Below, piece by piece: positions 9,184-17,190 of a DNA stretch of 64,000 nt. Every line of letters begins with the position of its first letter. Position 1 is the first letter of the stretch. A program made the translations under genes and the position numbers. This DNA is from Yoonia sp. (GTDB lineage: Bacteria > Pseudomonadota > Alphaproteobacteria > Rhodobacterales > Rhodobacteraceae): NCBI RefSeq assembly GCF_014859355.1, contig NZ_JACUUJ010000004.1, positions 1 to 64,000 on the forward strand, written 5' to 3'. The notes beneath the pieces were generated by a model. It saw nothing but the letters and a program-made list of their open reading frames with translations. It had not been told where the DNA came from and searched no databases.

Positions 9184-10434
9184 TCAGGCATCCTGCAACG
9201 TCGCTGTTTTGTCCTGCGCGGTAGTGTTGCGCCGAAAGCGCGCCGCAACCGCAGCCCCGATCACATCCGCCGTTGCCGGGCTGAGCGTCCAGCCCAGATG
9301 ACCGTGACCGGTGTTATAAAACACGCGGTCATTCTTGCCCGGTCCGACACGCGGCATCATGTTGGGCATCATCGGGCGCAAACCCGCCCAAGGCACATAA
9401 TTTTCGGTAGAAACGTCAGGGAAATGCGTTTCACACCACGCGACCAACGGGCGCACACGCCGTTCCAGAATATCGCGGTTTTCTCCGTTGAATTCGGCTG
9501 TCCCAGCGATCCGCAGGCGGTTCAGCCCCAAGCGCGAACTTACGATCTTGGCCTTGTCATCCAACAAAGATGTGGTCGGTGCCGCCCCCTGACTGGCCGC
9601 ATCATCAAGATTAACCGTGATCGAATAACCCTTGACAGGATAGATATTCACCCGGTCGCCCAGGATCTGCGCAAACTTGCGGCTGGCCACACCGGCCGAC
9701 ACGACGATCCCGTCAAATCGGGTTTCATCGCCGCATTCCACATAAACGCCATCATCGCGCAAATGCAGATCTGTCACCGGCACGCCCAGACGAAACGTCA
9801 CACCCTGCGTTTCCAGCCAGCGCGCCAACCCCATGGTGAATTTATGAATGTCACCGGTGCTGTCGCTTTCGGTCCAGAAACCGCCAATAATGTCGCCGCG
9901 CAGGGCGGGTTCGCGGGCCATCACCTCATCCACGGTCAGCTCACGCCGTTCCAACCCGCCTTCGGCCAACAGGTCATTGACCATGCGGGCATGTTTCAAG
10001 TCTTTTTCGGCCTTGTAGAAATGCAAAATCCCGGCTGGGCTGAAATCGAAATCAACGCCCGATTTTTCCGCCATCTCGGCCAGCCCGACACGGGCCGCCA
10101 CGGCCATACGTGCCGTTCTCACGGTGTTTGTCTTGTAGCGCGGGATATTGGCCAGAAATTCGGTCATCCAGCTAACCTTGTGCCAGCCCGGACGCGGGTT
10201 GACGAACAGGGGCGCATCGCCCTGCAACATCCACTTGATGCCCTTCAGCACCGTAGACCACTGGTTCCAGACCTCGGCGTTCGATGCGCTAAGCTGGCCA
10301 CCATTGGCAAAACTGGTTTCCATTCCGGCATAACGCTGGCGGTCATACACCGTCACGTCAAAGCCGCGGATCATCAAGGAATAGGCCGTTGTGACTCCGG
10401 TAATTCCGGCACCAAGGACAGCAATAGTAGGCAT
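9184..10434 (-). CDS. dadA: DadA-like FAD-dependent amino acid oxidase/dehydrogenase
   Basis: 416-residue DAO-superfamily flavoprotein. The N-terminal dinucleotide fold VLGAGITGVTTAYSL, the SFANGGQLSASNAE segment and the C-terminal YNTGHGHLGWTLSPATA are typical of D-amino acid dehydrogenase DadA, which strips amino groups from D-amino acids and feeds electrons to the respiratory chain. I start at ATG 10434, which has GGAGAAATGCC before it. The gene lies behind a tandem glycine riboswitch, so glycine or a glycine-derived substrate (glycine, sarcosine) is more likely than D-alanine. The true substrate cannot be read from the sequence. Confidence 0.85.
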   Translation of the reverse strand: MPTIAVLGAGITGVTTAYSLMIRGFDVTVYDRQRYAGMETSFANGGQLSASNAEVWNQWSTVLKGIKWMLQGDAPLFVNPRPGWHKVSWMTEFLANIPRYKTNTVRTARMAVAARVGLAEMAEKSGVDFDFSPAGILHFYKAEKDLKHARMVNDLLAEGGLERRELTVDEVMAREPALRGDIIGGFWTESDSTGDIHKFTMGLARWLETQGVTFRLGVPVTDLHLRDDGVYVECGDETRFDGIVVSAGVASRKFAQILGDRVNIYPVKGYSITVNLDDAASQGAAPTTSLLDDKAKIVSSRLGLNRLRIAGTAEFNGENRDILERRVRPLVAWCETHFPDVSTENYVPWAGLRPMMPNMMPRVGPGKNDRVFYNTGHGHLGWTLSPATADVIGAAVAARFRRNTTAQDKTATLQDA

Positions 10435-10475
10435 GGCATTTCTCCGCCAATCGGCGCTTGCGCGCGTTGCCCCCA

Positions 10476-10638
10476 CCGTGTCTGGGCCTGAGAGATTCAC
10501 CGCATGTCGCGGCTTGCTCCTTCGGCGGGCCAATGGCCACTCTTCGGCGTGTTGCACCCCAACCGGTCCGTTTGCCTGAGAGTGACCGGGGCGGTTGCTC
10601 CTTCGGCGACGGGCTTGACCGTTCTCTCCCGGTCGGCG
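10476..10638 (-). promoter_or_regulatory. Tandem glycine riboswitch (two aptamers)
   Basis: On the minus strand two copies of the glycine aptamer core follow one another: first aptamer about 10638-10563 (GGGAGAGA ... GCCGAAGGAGCAA ... CACTCTCAGGCAAA), second about 10554-10478 (GCCGAAGAGTGG... CCGAAGGAGCAA ... AATCTCTCAGGCCC). The conserved CCGAAGGAGCAA and CTCTCAGGC blocks appear twice in the right order and spacing. It ends about 45 bases before the dadA-like start. Such tandem riboswitches normally switch on glycine use. Confidence 0.93.
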
Positions 10639-10737
10639 TGTACCTGTCGCGGCTGATACGGCAAAATAATGCACCAAGCAAACAAAATCGCTGCCTGCCT
10701 CATGCTTCTTCCGCGCACATATATCCCCGCCGGAGAC

Positions 10738-10759
10738 ACCAAATTTCTAGAAATTTGGT
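10738..10759. promoter_or_regulatory. 22-bp perfect palindrome between divergent genes
   Basis: ACCAAATTTCT followed directly by its reverse complement, with GCCGG/CCGGC arms further out (10728-10772). It lies between the riboswitch-led dadA transcript (minus) and dinB (plus), 58 bases before dinB. No T tract adjoins, so an operator for a dimeric regulator is more likely than a terminator. The regulator is unknown. Confidence 0.55.
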
Positions 10760-10816
10760 TCGCCGGCGCAGACCAAGGCGCATTGTGTCCGTTTCAGGCG
10801 ATCCGTATGATGCATC

Positions 10817-12070
10817 ATGCCTGCACTTTGCCGCGATTGCCTGACCACATTCGACAGTGAAACCCGCTGCCCGGTCTGCCGCAGCCCGCGCGTGACGCTG
10901 CATCCGGAACTGTTTGACCTGACCATCGCGCATATGGATTGCGATGCATTTTATGCATCCGTCGAAAAACGCGACAATCCTTCACTCGCCGACAAACCCG
11001 TCATCATCGGTGGCGGACGGCGCGGCGTGGTATCGACTGCCTGCTACGTGGCGCGGATTAAGGGTGTGAAATCGGCCATGCCGATGTTTCAGGCGCTGAA
11101 ACTCTGCCCCGAGGCCGTGGTCGTAAGGCCCCGTTTCGACGCCTACACCGAGGCATCCCGCGCGATCCGCGCGATGATGGATGACCTAACACCTGTGGTC
11201 GAACCCTTGTCACTGGACGAGGCGTTCATGGATATGACCGGCACCGCCCGCCTGCATGGCGCACCGCCTGCGGTCATGCTGGCGCGGCTGATCAATCGGA
11301 TGAAAACCGAACTTGGGCTGACCGGATCGATCGGGCTAAGCCATAACAAATTTCTGGCCAAAGTGGCCTCTGATCTTGATAAACCGCGCGGTTTTTCAAT
11401 CATCGGCAAGGCGGAAACCCCCGCATTCCTGCGCCCAAAGTCCGTGCGCCTGATCTGGGGGATCGGCCCTGCGGCACAGGCCAGCCTGAACAAGGCGGGC
11501 ATCCGCACTTTCGATGATCTGCTGCGCTGGGACAGGCGCGACCTGCATGACCGTTTCGGCGGCATGGGCGAACGGCTCTATAGTCTGGCGCGGGGCGAGG
11601 ATGCGCGGCGTATTTCAGCCCATACCCCAGTCAAGACACTTTCCAACGAAACCACCTTTCACGAAGACACGGGTGATACCGACATTCTGGATGGACACAT
11701 CTGGCGCATGTCCGAAAAGGTCAGCGCCCGCGCCAAGGCAAGGGAAAAGGCCGGGCGCGTGGTGACGCTGAAGCTGAAAACATCCGATTTCAAACTGATT
11801 TCCAAACGCCACAGCCTGCACCACCCCACCCAACTGGCTGATACGATCTATCGCACCGCGCGCGCGCTTTTCGATCAGGCGGGCGATCGCGGCCCTTATC
11901 GCCTGCTGGGTGTGGGACTGTCAGAAATCACGTCAGCCCAAGATGCCGACCGCACCGGAGATCTGCTTGACCCTGACGCAGGTAAGCGCGCCCGCGCCGA
12001 ACAGGCCACGGACTTGATCCGCAAAAAATATGGGGCCGAAGCGATTATCAAAGGCCGGGCGCTGCGATGA
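10817..12070 (+). CDS. dinB: DNA polymerase IV with N-terminal zinc-ribbon extension
   Basis: Y-family translesion polymerase, 417 residues. Catalytic carboxylates are visible in MDCDAFYASVE and SLDEAFMD, with the little-finger domain at the C-terminus. Before the polymerase domain there is a 35-residue extension with two CxxC pairs (CRDC and CPVC), a probable zinc ribbon that many DinB proteins lack but which occurs in alphaproteobacteria. The ATG at 10817 is needed to include the ribbon. Ends 5 bases before the converging hutG-like gene. Confidence 0.94.
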   Translation: MPALCRDCLTTFDSETRCPVCRSPRVTLHPELFDLTIAHMDCDAFYASVEKRDNPSLADKPVIIGGGRRGVVSTACYVARIKGVKSAMPMFQALKLCPEAVVVRPRFDAYTEASRAIRAMMDDLTPVVEPLSLDEAFMDMTGTARLHGAPPAVMLARLINRMKTELGLTGSIGLSHNKFLAKVASDLDKPRGFSIIGKAETPAFLRPKSVRLIWGIGPAAQASLNKAGIRTFDDLLRWDRRDLHDRFGGMGERLYSLARGEDARRISAHTPVKTLSNETTFHEDTGDTDILDGHIWRMSEKVSARAKAREKAGRVVTLKLKTSDFKLISKRHSLHHPTQLADTIYRTARALFDQAGDRGPYRLLGVGLSEITSAQDADRTGDLLDPDAGKRARAEQATDLIRKKYGAEAIIKGRALR

Positions 12071-12075
12071 CGCGT

Positions 12076-12939
12076 TTATTCCGCCGCGACGCGCTGTTCT
12101 TTGGCGCGGCCAATTGCGGTAATCGCTGAAATAACCCTGTCCAGCAGCACCTTGAAGGCGTCAAAATCGACGTGCGGTTCCAGTGTGCGTTCGTTCATAT
12201 AAAGCGCACGGTCAATTTCGACCTGAATCGCGTGCTGATTCCGGACCGGCTTTCCATAATGTTGCGTATTATACGCCCCCGCAAAGGGCATGTTGCGCGC
12301 CACCCGCAGACCAGCGTCGGTAAACGCAGATTCAACCTGCGCGATCACATCCGCACCTGCAGCCGCCCCAAAACGATCACCCAATACAACCTCGGGACGG
12401 ATCCCACCGGCGGCGCCGATGTTTTCCAGGGCTTCATGCGGCATGGAATGGCAGTCGATCAAGATCGCCTGACCAAAGGCATTATGGCCTTCGTCCAGCA
12501 ATGTCTGAAGCTGGTCATGATAAGGCCACCAGTTATTTGTGATACGATGATGCGCCTCGGCCAAGGTGATCTTGCCGCGATAAATATGGCGGCCATTGGC
12601 AACCACCCGTGGCACAACCCCCAGCCCGCTGGCGATCCGGGGGTTATGCGGCACGCGGCGCACCCCCATGATCAGTGCGGGATCCAGTTCATCCGGGGCG
12701 CGGTTCAGATCAAGATATGCGCGCGGCGCTGTAGCTGTCAGCAGGGGCGCACCATGATCGGGTGCCGACGCAAACAGCTGATCAACAAAAGCATCTTCGG
12801 ATGACCTGATTTCGCGCGCGTCCAACACCGCCTGCCCCAGAAATGTCGCCGCATAATCCCGCCCGCTGTGCGGCGAGGCGAAAACGACGCTGCTGGTGCG
12901 TGTCGCCGGACTAAAAAGATGATAAGGTGAATGGGACAA
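12076..12939 (-). CDS. N-formylglutamate amidohydrolase family protein
   Basis: 287 residues. Family hydrolases release formate from N-formylglutamate in histidine breakdown, though many homologues act on other amides. Visible motifs: FASPHSGRDY (metal-binding His), AYLDLNRAPDELD, LIDCHSMPHEA and the C-terminal NQHAIQVEIDRALYMNE. I choose the TTG start at 12939 because AAGGAG lies six bases before it; upstream codons in the frame run towards the tRNA region without a site. No other hut genes are near, so the substrate is uncertain. Confidence 0.88.
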   Translation of the reverse strand: MSHSPYHLFSPATRTSSVVFASPHSGRDYAATFLGQAVLDAREIRSSEDAFVDQLFASAPDHGAPLLTATAPRAYLDLNRAPDELDPALIMGVRRVPHNPRIASGLGVVPRVVANGRHIYRGKITLAEAHHRITNNWWPYHDQLQTLLDEGHNAFGQAILIDCHSMPHEALENIGAAGGIRPEVVLGDRFGAAAGADVIAQVESAFTDAGLRVARNMPFAGAYNTQHYGKPVRNQHAIQVEIDRALYMNERTLEPHVDFDAFKVLLDRVISAITAIGRAKEQRVAAE

Positions 12940-13092
12940 TGGCGGCTCCTTCAAGATAATAGATAGCGCAAAAGATGAATTCACCAAAAGCCCTTGATCC
13001 CTGTTCCGACTCCTTTTATAGACCGCACACCTGACGCGGTTTGCCCCGCGTCCTGTTTCGTTATGGGACGGGCGGCAAGACGTGTTGGTCAT

Positions 13093-13167
13093 GGATGATT
13101 AGCTCAGCGGTAGAGCACTTCGTTGACATCGAAGGGGTCACTGGTTCGATCCCAGTATCGTCCACCA
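13093..13167 (+). tRNA. tRNA-Val (anticodon GAC), CCA encoded
   Basis: Full cloverleaf: acceptor GGATGAT/ATCGTCC, D-arm GCTC-AGCGGTA-GAGC, anticodon stem CTTCG/CGAAG with loop TTGACAT, T-arm ACTGG-TTCGATC-CCAGT, and an encoded CCA end. Anticodon GAC reads GUC/GUU valine codons. Confidence 0.97.
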
Positions 13168-13241
13168 TGAATTCGACAGGCTTCGGCCTGAATTGTAACC
13201 CAAGGCGCAATCCGCGCGCCGCGACATGAAGGACACGCGAC

Positions 13242-13367
13242 ATGAAAGTCCGTAACTCCCTCCGCTCGCTCAAGCAGCGCCATCGCGATTGCCGCGTCGT
13301 GCGCCGCAAGGGCCGCGTCTATGTAATCAACAAGACGCAACGCCGGTTCAAAGCCCGTCAGGGCTGA
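13242..13367 (+). CDS. rpmJ: 50S ribosomal protein L36
   Basis: 41-residue, highly basic protein that begins [20 protein letters not shown] and ends [12 protein letters not shown], the alphaproteobacterial type-B L36 sequence. This form lacks the CxxC...CxxxH zinc site of the Zn-containing paralogue (a single Cys is seen). It binds 23S rRNA late in 50S assembly. The ATG is preceded by AAGGACACGCGAC. A terminator follows 20 bases downstream, so the gene is a monocistronic unit behind tRNA-Val. Confidence 0.97.
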   Translation: MKVRNSLRSLKQRHRDCRVVRRKGRVYVINKTQRRFKARQG

Positions 13368-13387
13368 ACCTGTAAAAAAGCAGTTGT

Positions 13388-13419
13388 AAAAGGGTCGCGT
13401 AATATACGCGGCCTTTTTT
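13388..13419 (+). terminator. Intrinsic terminator of rpmJ
   Basis: AAAAGGG-T-CGCGT / ACGCG-G-CCTTTTTT stem with loop AATAT and six Ts, directly after the rpmJ stop. Confidence 0.87.
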
Positions 13420-13497
13420 CATTTAAAATCAATAACGTAGCAAAAGGCCCCGCCGTTGATGCAGGCGGGGACATGGGCGCGTGGACGATGGCCAGCG

Positions 13498-14979
13498 TCA
13501 TCGCCCAAAGGTATCCGCCAACAGCCGCGCCAGCGTTGGCTGGTTCAGATAGCCTGTAGCGGGCAGGTTTCGCTGGGCCTGATACCGTGCCAGGGCCCGC
13601 CGCGTGTCATCGTCAAACCGCCCGTCAACCGGACCCGGATCAAAGCCAAGCTGGTCCAGTCGGCTTTCGATCAGCCGCGCCAGAACAGGGTTGATGTTCA
13701 GCGCCTCTTCCTCGGCGCGGGCCAGATCGTTTCCTTGCGATTGGTTGGCTTGCAATTTCTCCAGCGCTGCGCGGGCTTCTCGGGCGAAAAGCCCCTCGGG
13801 GTAACGGTCCAGATAGGCGCGATAGCCTGCCTGATCGCCACGCGCGCCGGTTTCTTCCCAGAATGCGCGGTCAAGGCGTTCCGCCGCAGCGCGGGCCTCT
13901 GCTTCTTCTGCAGCGATGGCCGCGGCACGTCTGCTGGCCTGACCATCGATTCGGCTGATCTGTTCGGCTGTCAGATACCCGGTCTGGGCAAACCCGTTGG
14001 TTTGTTGCCAGTTTCGGATCGCGCCGCGAGTCCCGGGGCCAAAGATTCCGTCCACCCCGCGTGTGTTATAATCCAACAGCGTCAGATTTTGCTGAAGCGC
14101 GCGCCGTTCGTTGCGCGACAGGTTCAGCGCCTCCTCGGCCAATTGGGCTATGCGAAGGGGGTCATTTTCGATGTCGCCCAACCGGCGGCGCGCCTCGGCG
14201 GCATAGGGGCTGTTGGGATGGGTTGACAAAAAATCGCGGTAACTGTCGGCCGTATTGGCCGCTTGCGCGCGTTCCCAAAGCACCAGTGTGGAGTCCAAAA
14301 CAGGCGTTTGAACGGCCGGGGTGCCTTCATCAGGCTGCAATACCAGAACTTGCGGGGCATAGCCCTGCACCGCTAGCCGACGATTACCGCTGACATAGGC
14401 CATGATGTTGCCACCGGGGCGGGCCACGGCATCGGACAGAACGTCATCTGTCAGATTGGGCGGGCTGATAACAACGCTGACACCCTGTGGAATGTTCAAG
14501 CGGCCAAGACCTTCACGCAGGTATTCATCCTGCGTGGCATTGGCGCTGGCATCCAATCCCAGCACCAGCACGGCCTGCCCCGGAACACGCGCCAACACAG
14601 CCATCAGGCTTTCCAGCGACACCGCAGTGCTGGCGATCGTGAACAGGCTGGGTTGCCTTGCATCGGCCGTCAGGAACCATGTGCGTTCCCCGTCGGTCAT
14701 AAATCGCCCCGACAGGCCGACAACCAGCCGGTCGGCATTGCCCACATCGGACATAAATTCCCCCAAAACGCGCTGTGTGTCGCGGGCAGACCCGTTTGTC
14801 AGCGCTGTGACGACATAGCCCGCGTCGCGCAGATCACGGTTTGCGCGTGCCACATCGGCCCCACCCGACAAACGGCGCAGATCCTGATAGCGTTCCACCC
14901 CGATCAGCAGGGCCGCATCATCGGCCAGCGCAGGCAGCCCCAGCGCGATCAGGGCAGTTGTCAGCATCAGGTTACGCAT
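13498..14979 (-). CDS. Caspase-like (degenerate) peptidoglycan-binding protein
   Basis: 493 residues with a signal peptide (cleavage after ALA, about residue 19). Residues 22-210 follow the p20 caspase-like fold (LLIGVERYQDLRRL, ...GERTWFLTADA, VLVLGLDASA). The usual His-Gly is replaced by GR in VVGLSGRFMTDGE, and the usual Asp-Ala-Cys by LDAS, so neither catalytic residue is present: a pseudo-protease is likely. Two peptidoglycan-binding_1 modules follow (about 300-350 and 435-490; YNTRGVDGIFGPGTRGAIRNWQ and LGFDPGPVDGRFDDDTRRAL). Likely a periplasmic wall-associated scaffold. Single gene with AAAGGAG site. Confidence 0.82.
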   Translation of the reverse strand: MRNLMLTTALIALGLPALADDAALLIGVERYQDLRRLSGGADVARANRDLRDAGYVVTALTNGSARDTQRVLGEFMSDVGNADRLVVGLSGRFMTDGERTWFLTADARQPSLFTIASTAVSLESLMAVLARVPGQAVLVLGLDASANATQDEYLREGLGRLNIPQGVSVVISPPNLTDDVLSDAVARPGGNIMAYVSGNRRLAVQGYAPQVLVLQPDEGTPAVQTPVLDSTLVLWERAQAANTADSYRDFLSTHPNSPYAAEARRRLGDIENDPLRIAQLAEEALNLSRNERRALQQNLTLLDYNTRGVDGIFGPGTRGAIRNWQQTNGFAQTGYLTAEQISRIDGQASRRAAAIAAEEAEARAAAERLDRAFWEETGARGDQAGYRAYLDRYPEGLFAREARAALEKLQANQSQGNDLARAEEEALNINPVLARLIESRLDQLGFDPGPVDGRFDDDTRRALARYQAQRNLPATGYLNQPTLARLLADTFGR

Positions 14980-14991
14980 CGGGTTACTCCT

Positions 14992-16188
14992 TTAAGTCTC
15001 ATAGGTCCGGCGATCCTCGATCACGAGTCCATCGCGCGGCAATGTTCCGGGGGCGCAGCATTGCACATCGCCCTTCAGTTTCAGCACATCCTGCACCGCA
15101 GCGGCGATGACAGCAGGGTCAAACCCCGCACCTTCCAGTTGCACGGTCATGATGTCGGCATCGCCGGCACGGTCCGCAATCACGCGGGCGCGGGCGGCAC
15201 CGGTTTTCACCACCAGATCGGCAACCTGTTCGGGGCGCACGAACATCCCCTTGATCTTGGTGGTTTGGTCGGCGCGACCCATCCAGCCCTTGATGCGCAT
15301 ATTGGTGCGCCCGCAAGGGCTTTGCCCCGGCATCACGGCGCTCAGATCGCCTGTGGCAAAACGGATCAGCGGGTAATCGGGGTTCAGCGATGTCACGACA
15401 ACCTCGCCCACCTCGCCCGGTTCTACCGGCGTGCCGGTTCCGGGCGTGACAATTTCAACGATCACGCCTTCGTCCACGATCATCCCCGCGCCGGGCGTGG
15501 TTTCATAGGCGATATGCCCCAGATCGGCAGTGGCATAGCATTGCAGGCAAGCGATACCGCGATCGGCGTAGAACTGGCGCAGTTGCGGGAACAGCGCCCC
15601 CCCCGACACTGCCGCCTTGGTGATTTGCAGGCTCACGCCCATTTCATCGGCTTTTTCCAGAATAACCTTCAGGTAATCCGGTGTTCCGGCATAGGCGGTG
15701 GTGCCCAGATCGACAGCGGCACGCACCTGCAATTCAGTCTGGCCCGTGCCGGCGGGCAGCACCGTCGCACCGACCGCCCGCGCCCCGTTTTCAAACATCG
15801 TGCCCGCCGGTGTCAGATGATAGCCGAAACAGTTCTGCACGATGTCACCCCTGCCGATGCCACAGGCATGCAAGAACCGACCAAAGCGCCACCAGTCGTG
15901 CGACACACCACCCGGTTCGTAGATCGGGCCGGGAGACTGAAAAACGTGGCTGGGGTGCGAAACAGCCATGCCCCCAAAGGGGGGGGTCGCCTTTTGCCGC
16001 GCGCCCAATTCGGATTTACGCAGCACAGGAAACAGCACCAGATCGGCCAGCGATGTCATCTCGACATCTGGCAAGGCAACCTTTTCGGTCGCACGCAGGC
16101 GCAGCAGCTGCTTTTGCAACAGCGCCATGTGCCGGGCTTCGCGGCTGGCTGCGGTCTGCACTTCCAGATCGTCATATTGGGTCGTCAT
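14992..16188 (-). CDS. Phenylacetate-CoA ligase-like adenylate-forming enzyme
   Basis: 398 residues of the PaaK-type ANL superfamily, which join an aromatic or other carboxylate to CoA through an adenylate. Visible are the AMP-binding and hinge segments (TADLGHIAYET, PLIRFATGDLSAV, RIKGWMGRADQTTKIKGMFVRPEQV) and the C-terminal lid; the first 60 residues are shorter than in PaaK. It is the last member of the acyl-CoA synthetase/liv cluster, with CAGGAGAATACG before the ATG. The substrate is probably the compound imported by the liv transporter, but this is inference. Confidence 0.85.
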   Translation of the reverse strand: MTTQYDDLEVQTAASREARHMALLQKQLLRLRATEKVALPDVEMTSLADLVLFPVLRKSELGARQKATPPFGGMAVSHPSHVFQSPGPIYEPGGVSHDWWRFGRFLHACGIGRGDIVQNCFGYHLTPAGTMFENGARAVGATVLPAGTGQTELQVRAAVDLGTTAYAGTPDYLKVILEKADEMGVSLQITKAAVSGGALFPQLRQFYADRGIACLQCYATADLGHIAYETTPGAGMIVDEGVIVEIVTPGTGTPVEPGEVGEVVVTSLNPDYPLIRFATGDLSAVMPGQSPCGRTNMRIKGWMGRADQTTKIKGMFVRPEQVADLVVKTGAARARVIADRAGDADIMTVQLEGAGFDPAVIAAAVQDVLKLKGDVQCCAPGTLPRDGLVIEDRRTYET

Positions 16189-16287
16189 CGTATTCTCCTG
16201 TCCGTCATTGTGGCAATGCGGACAAGCAACGCTAGGCCCGGCACCGCCTGCTATTCAATAACCAGCATGAAATTGCCCGTGCAACGC

Positions 16288-17118
16288 TTACGCCAGCCAC
16301 CGCTTGCGGCGGCGATAACTGCGCACGTCACGAAACGATTTGCGGCCCTCGTCCGACATCCCCAGATAGAATTCCTTCACATCCGGATTCTCGCGCAACT
16401 CGTCTGCTGGCCCTTCCATGACAACGCGCCCGCTTTCCAGAATATACCCCTGATGGGCAAAGCGCAGCGCGACATTGGTGTTCTGTTCAGCCAGCAGAAA
16501 CGACACGCCTTCGTTTTCGTTCAGGTTCTTAACAATCGTGAAAATCTCTTCCACCAGCTGCGGGGCCAGCCCCATCGACGGCTCATCCAGCAAAATCGTC
16601 TCGGGTCGCGACATCAGCGCGCGCCCAATGGCGCACATCTGTTGTTCCCCACCCGAAGTATAGCCCGCCTGACTTTTGCGGCGCTCACGCAGGCGCGGGA
16701 AATAGTTATAAACCAATTCAAGATCGGCACTGACTGCGGCGGCACCATCGCTGCGCGTGTAGGCCCCCGTCATCAGGTTTTCCTCGATGGTCAGATGCTC
16801 GAAACAATGTCGGCCTTCCATCACCTGCACGACACCGCGTTTCACCAGATCGGATGGTGACAAATGCTGCACCTTTTCCCCGCGGTAGATAATCGACCCT
16901 TTGGTCACCTCACCCCGCTCGGATTGCAACAAATTCGATATCGCCTTGAGAGTCGTGGTCTTGCCCGCGCCATTGCCACCGAGCAAGGCCGTAATCCCGC
17001 CCTTGGGCACGTTCAAAGATACCCCCTTCAGCACAAGGATCACGTGATTATAGATCACCTCGATATTGTTGACCTCTAGCAGGGTCTCGGTCTTGGCGGT
17101 GTCTTGGGGCATGGGCAC
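16288..17118 (-). CDS. livF: Branched-chain amino acid-type ABC transporter ATPase LivF
   Basis: 276-residue cytoplasmic ATPase of a hydrophobic-amide uptake system. Walker A GGNGAGKTT, signature SGGEQQMCAIGRALM, Walker B LLDEPSMGLAP, and the C-terminal LivF-type region are visible. Compared with usual LivF (about 235) it has a C-terminal tail ending in RRRKRWLA. Starts at GTG 17118, which has AGGAG six bases upstream. Downstream of livK, separated by an attenuator-like hairpin that forms part of repeat A. Confidence 0.93.
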   Translation of the reverse strand: MPMPQDTAKTETLLEVNNIEVIYNHVILVLKGVSLNVPKGGITALLGGNGAGKTTTLKAISNLLQSERGEVTKGSIIYRGEKVQHLSPSDLVKRGVVQVMEGRHCFEHLTIEENLMTGAYTRSDGAAAVSADLELVYNYFPRLRERRKSQAGYTSGGEQQMCAIGRALMSRPETILLDEPSMGLAPQLVEEIFTIVKNLNENEGVSFLLAEQNTNVALRFAHQGYILESGRVVMEGPADELRENPDVKEFYLGMSDEGRKSFRDVRSYRRRKRWLA

Positions 17119-17130
17119 TGCGTGCTCCTA

Positions 17131-17180
17131 CTTCATCTTGGCCAAAAAACTCAAATCGGGTGGCCCAACGGGCCACCCGA
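17131..17180 (-). repeat. Hairpin/U-tract/CCAAGATGAAG element, copy A
   Basis: On the minus strand: perfect 11-bp stem TCGGGTGGCCC/GGGCCACCCGA (17156-17166 with 17170-17180), then GAG-T6-GGCCAAGATGAAG (17131-17152) and the livF ribosome-binding site. The hairpin plus T run looks like an intrinsic attenuator between livK and livF. The same 22-base tail is present in copies B, C and D. Confidence 0.85.
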
Positions 17181-17190
17181 ACACGACAGG

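Noticed and set aside
9175-10491. 438-residue plus-strand frame opposite the DadA-like gene
   Set aside because: Overlaps dadA and the riboswitch; no motif, no ribosome-binding site.
14653-16860. 735-residue open frame on the plus strand
   Set aside because: Lies opposite the PaaK-like, caspase-like and livF genes; high-GC shadow frame with His/Arg/Pro/Gln-rich sequence and no family motifs.
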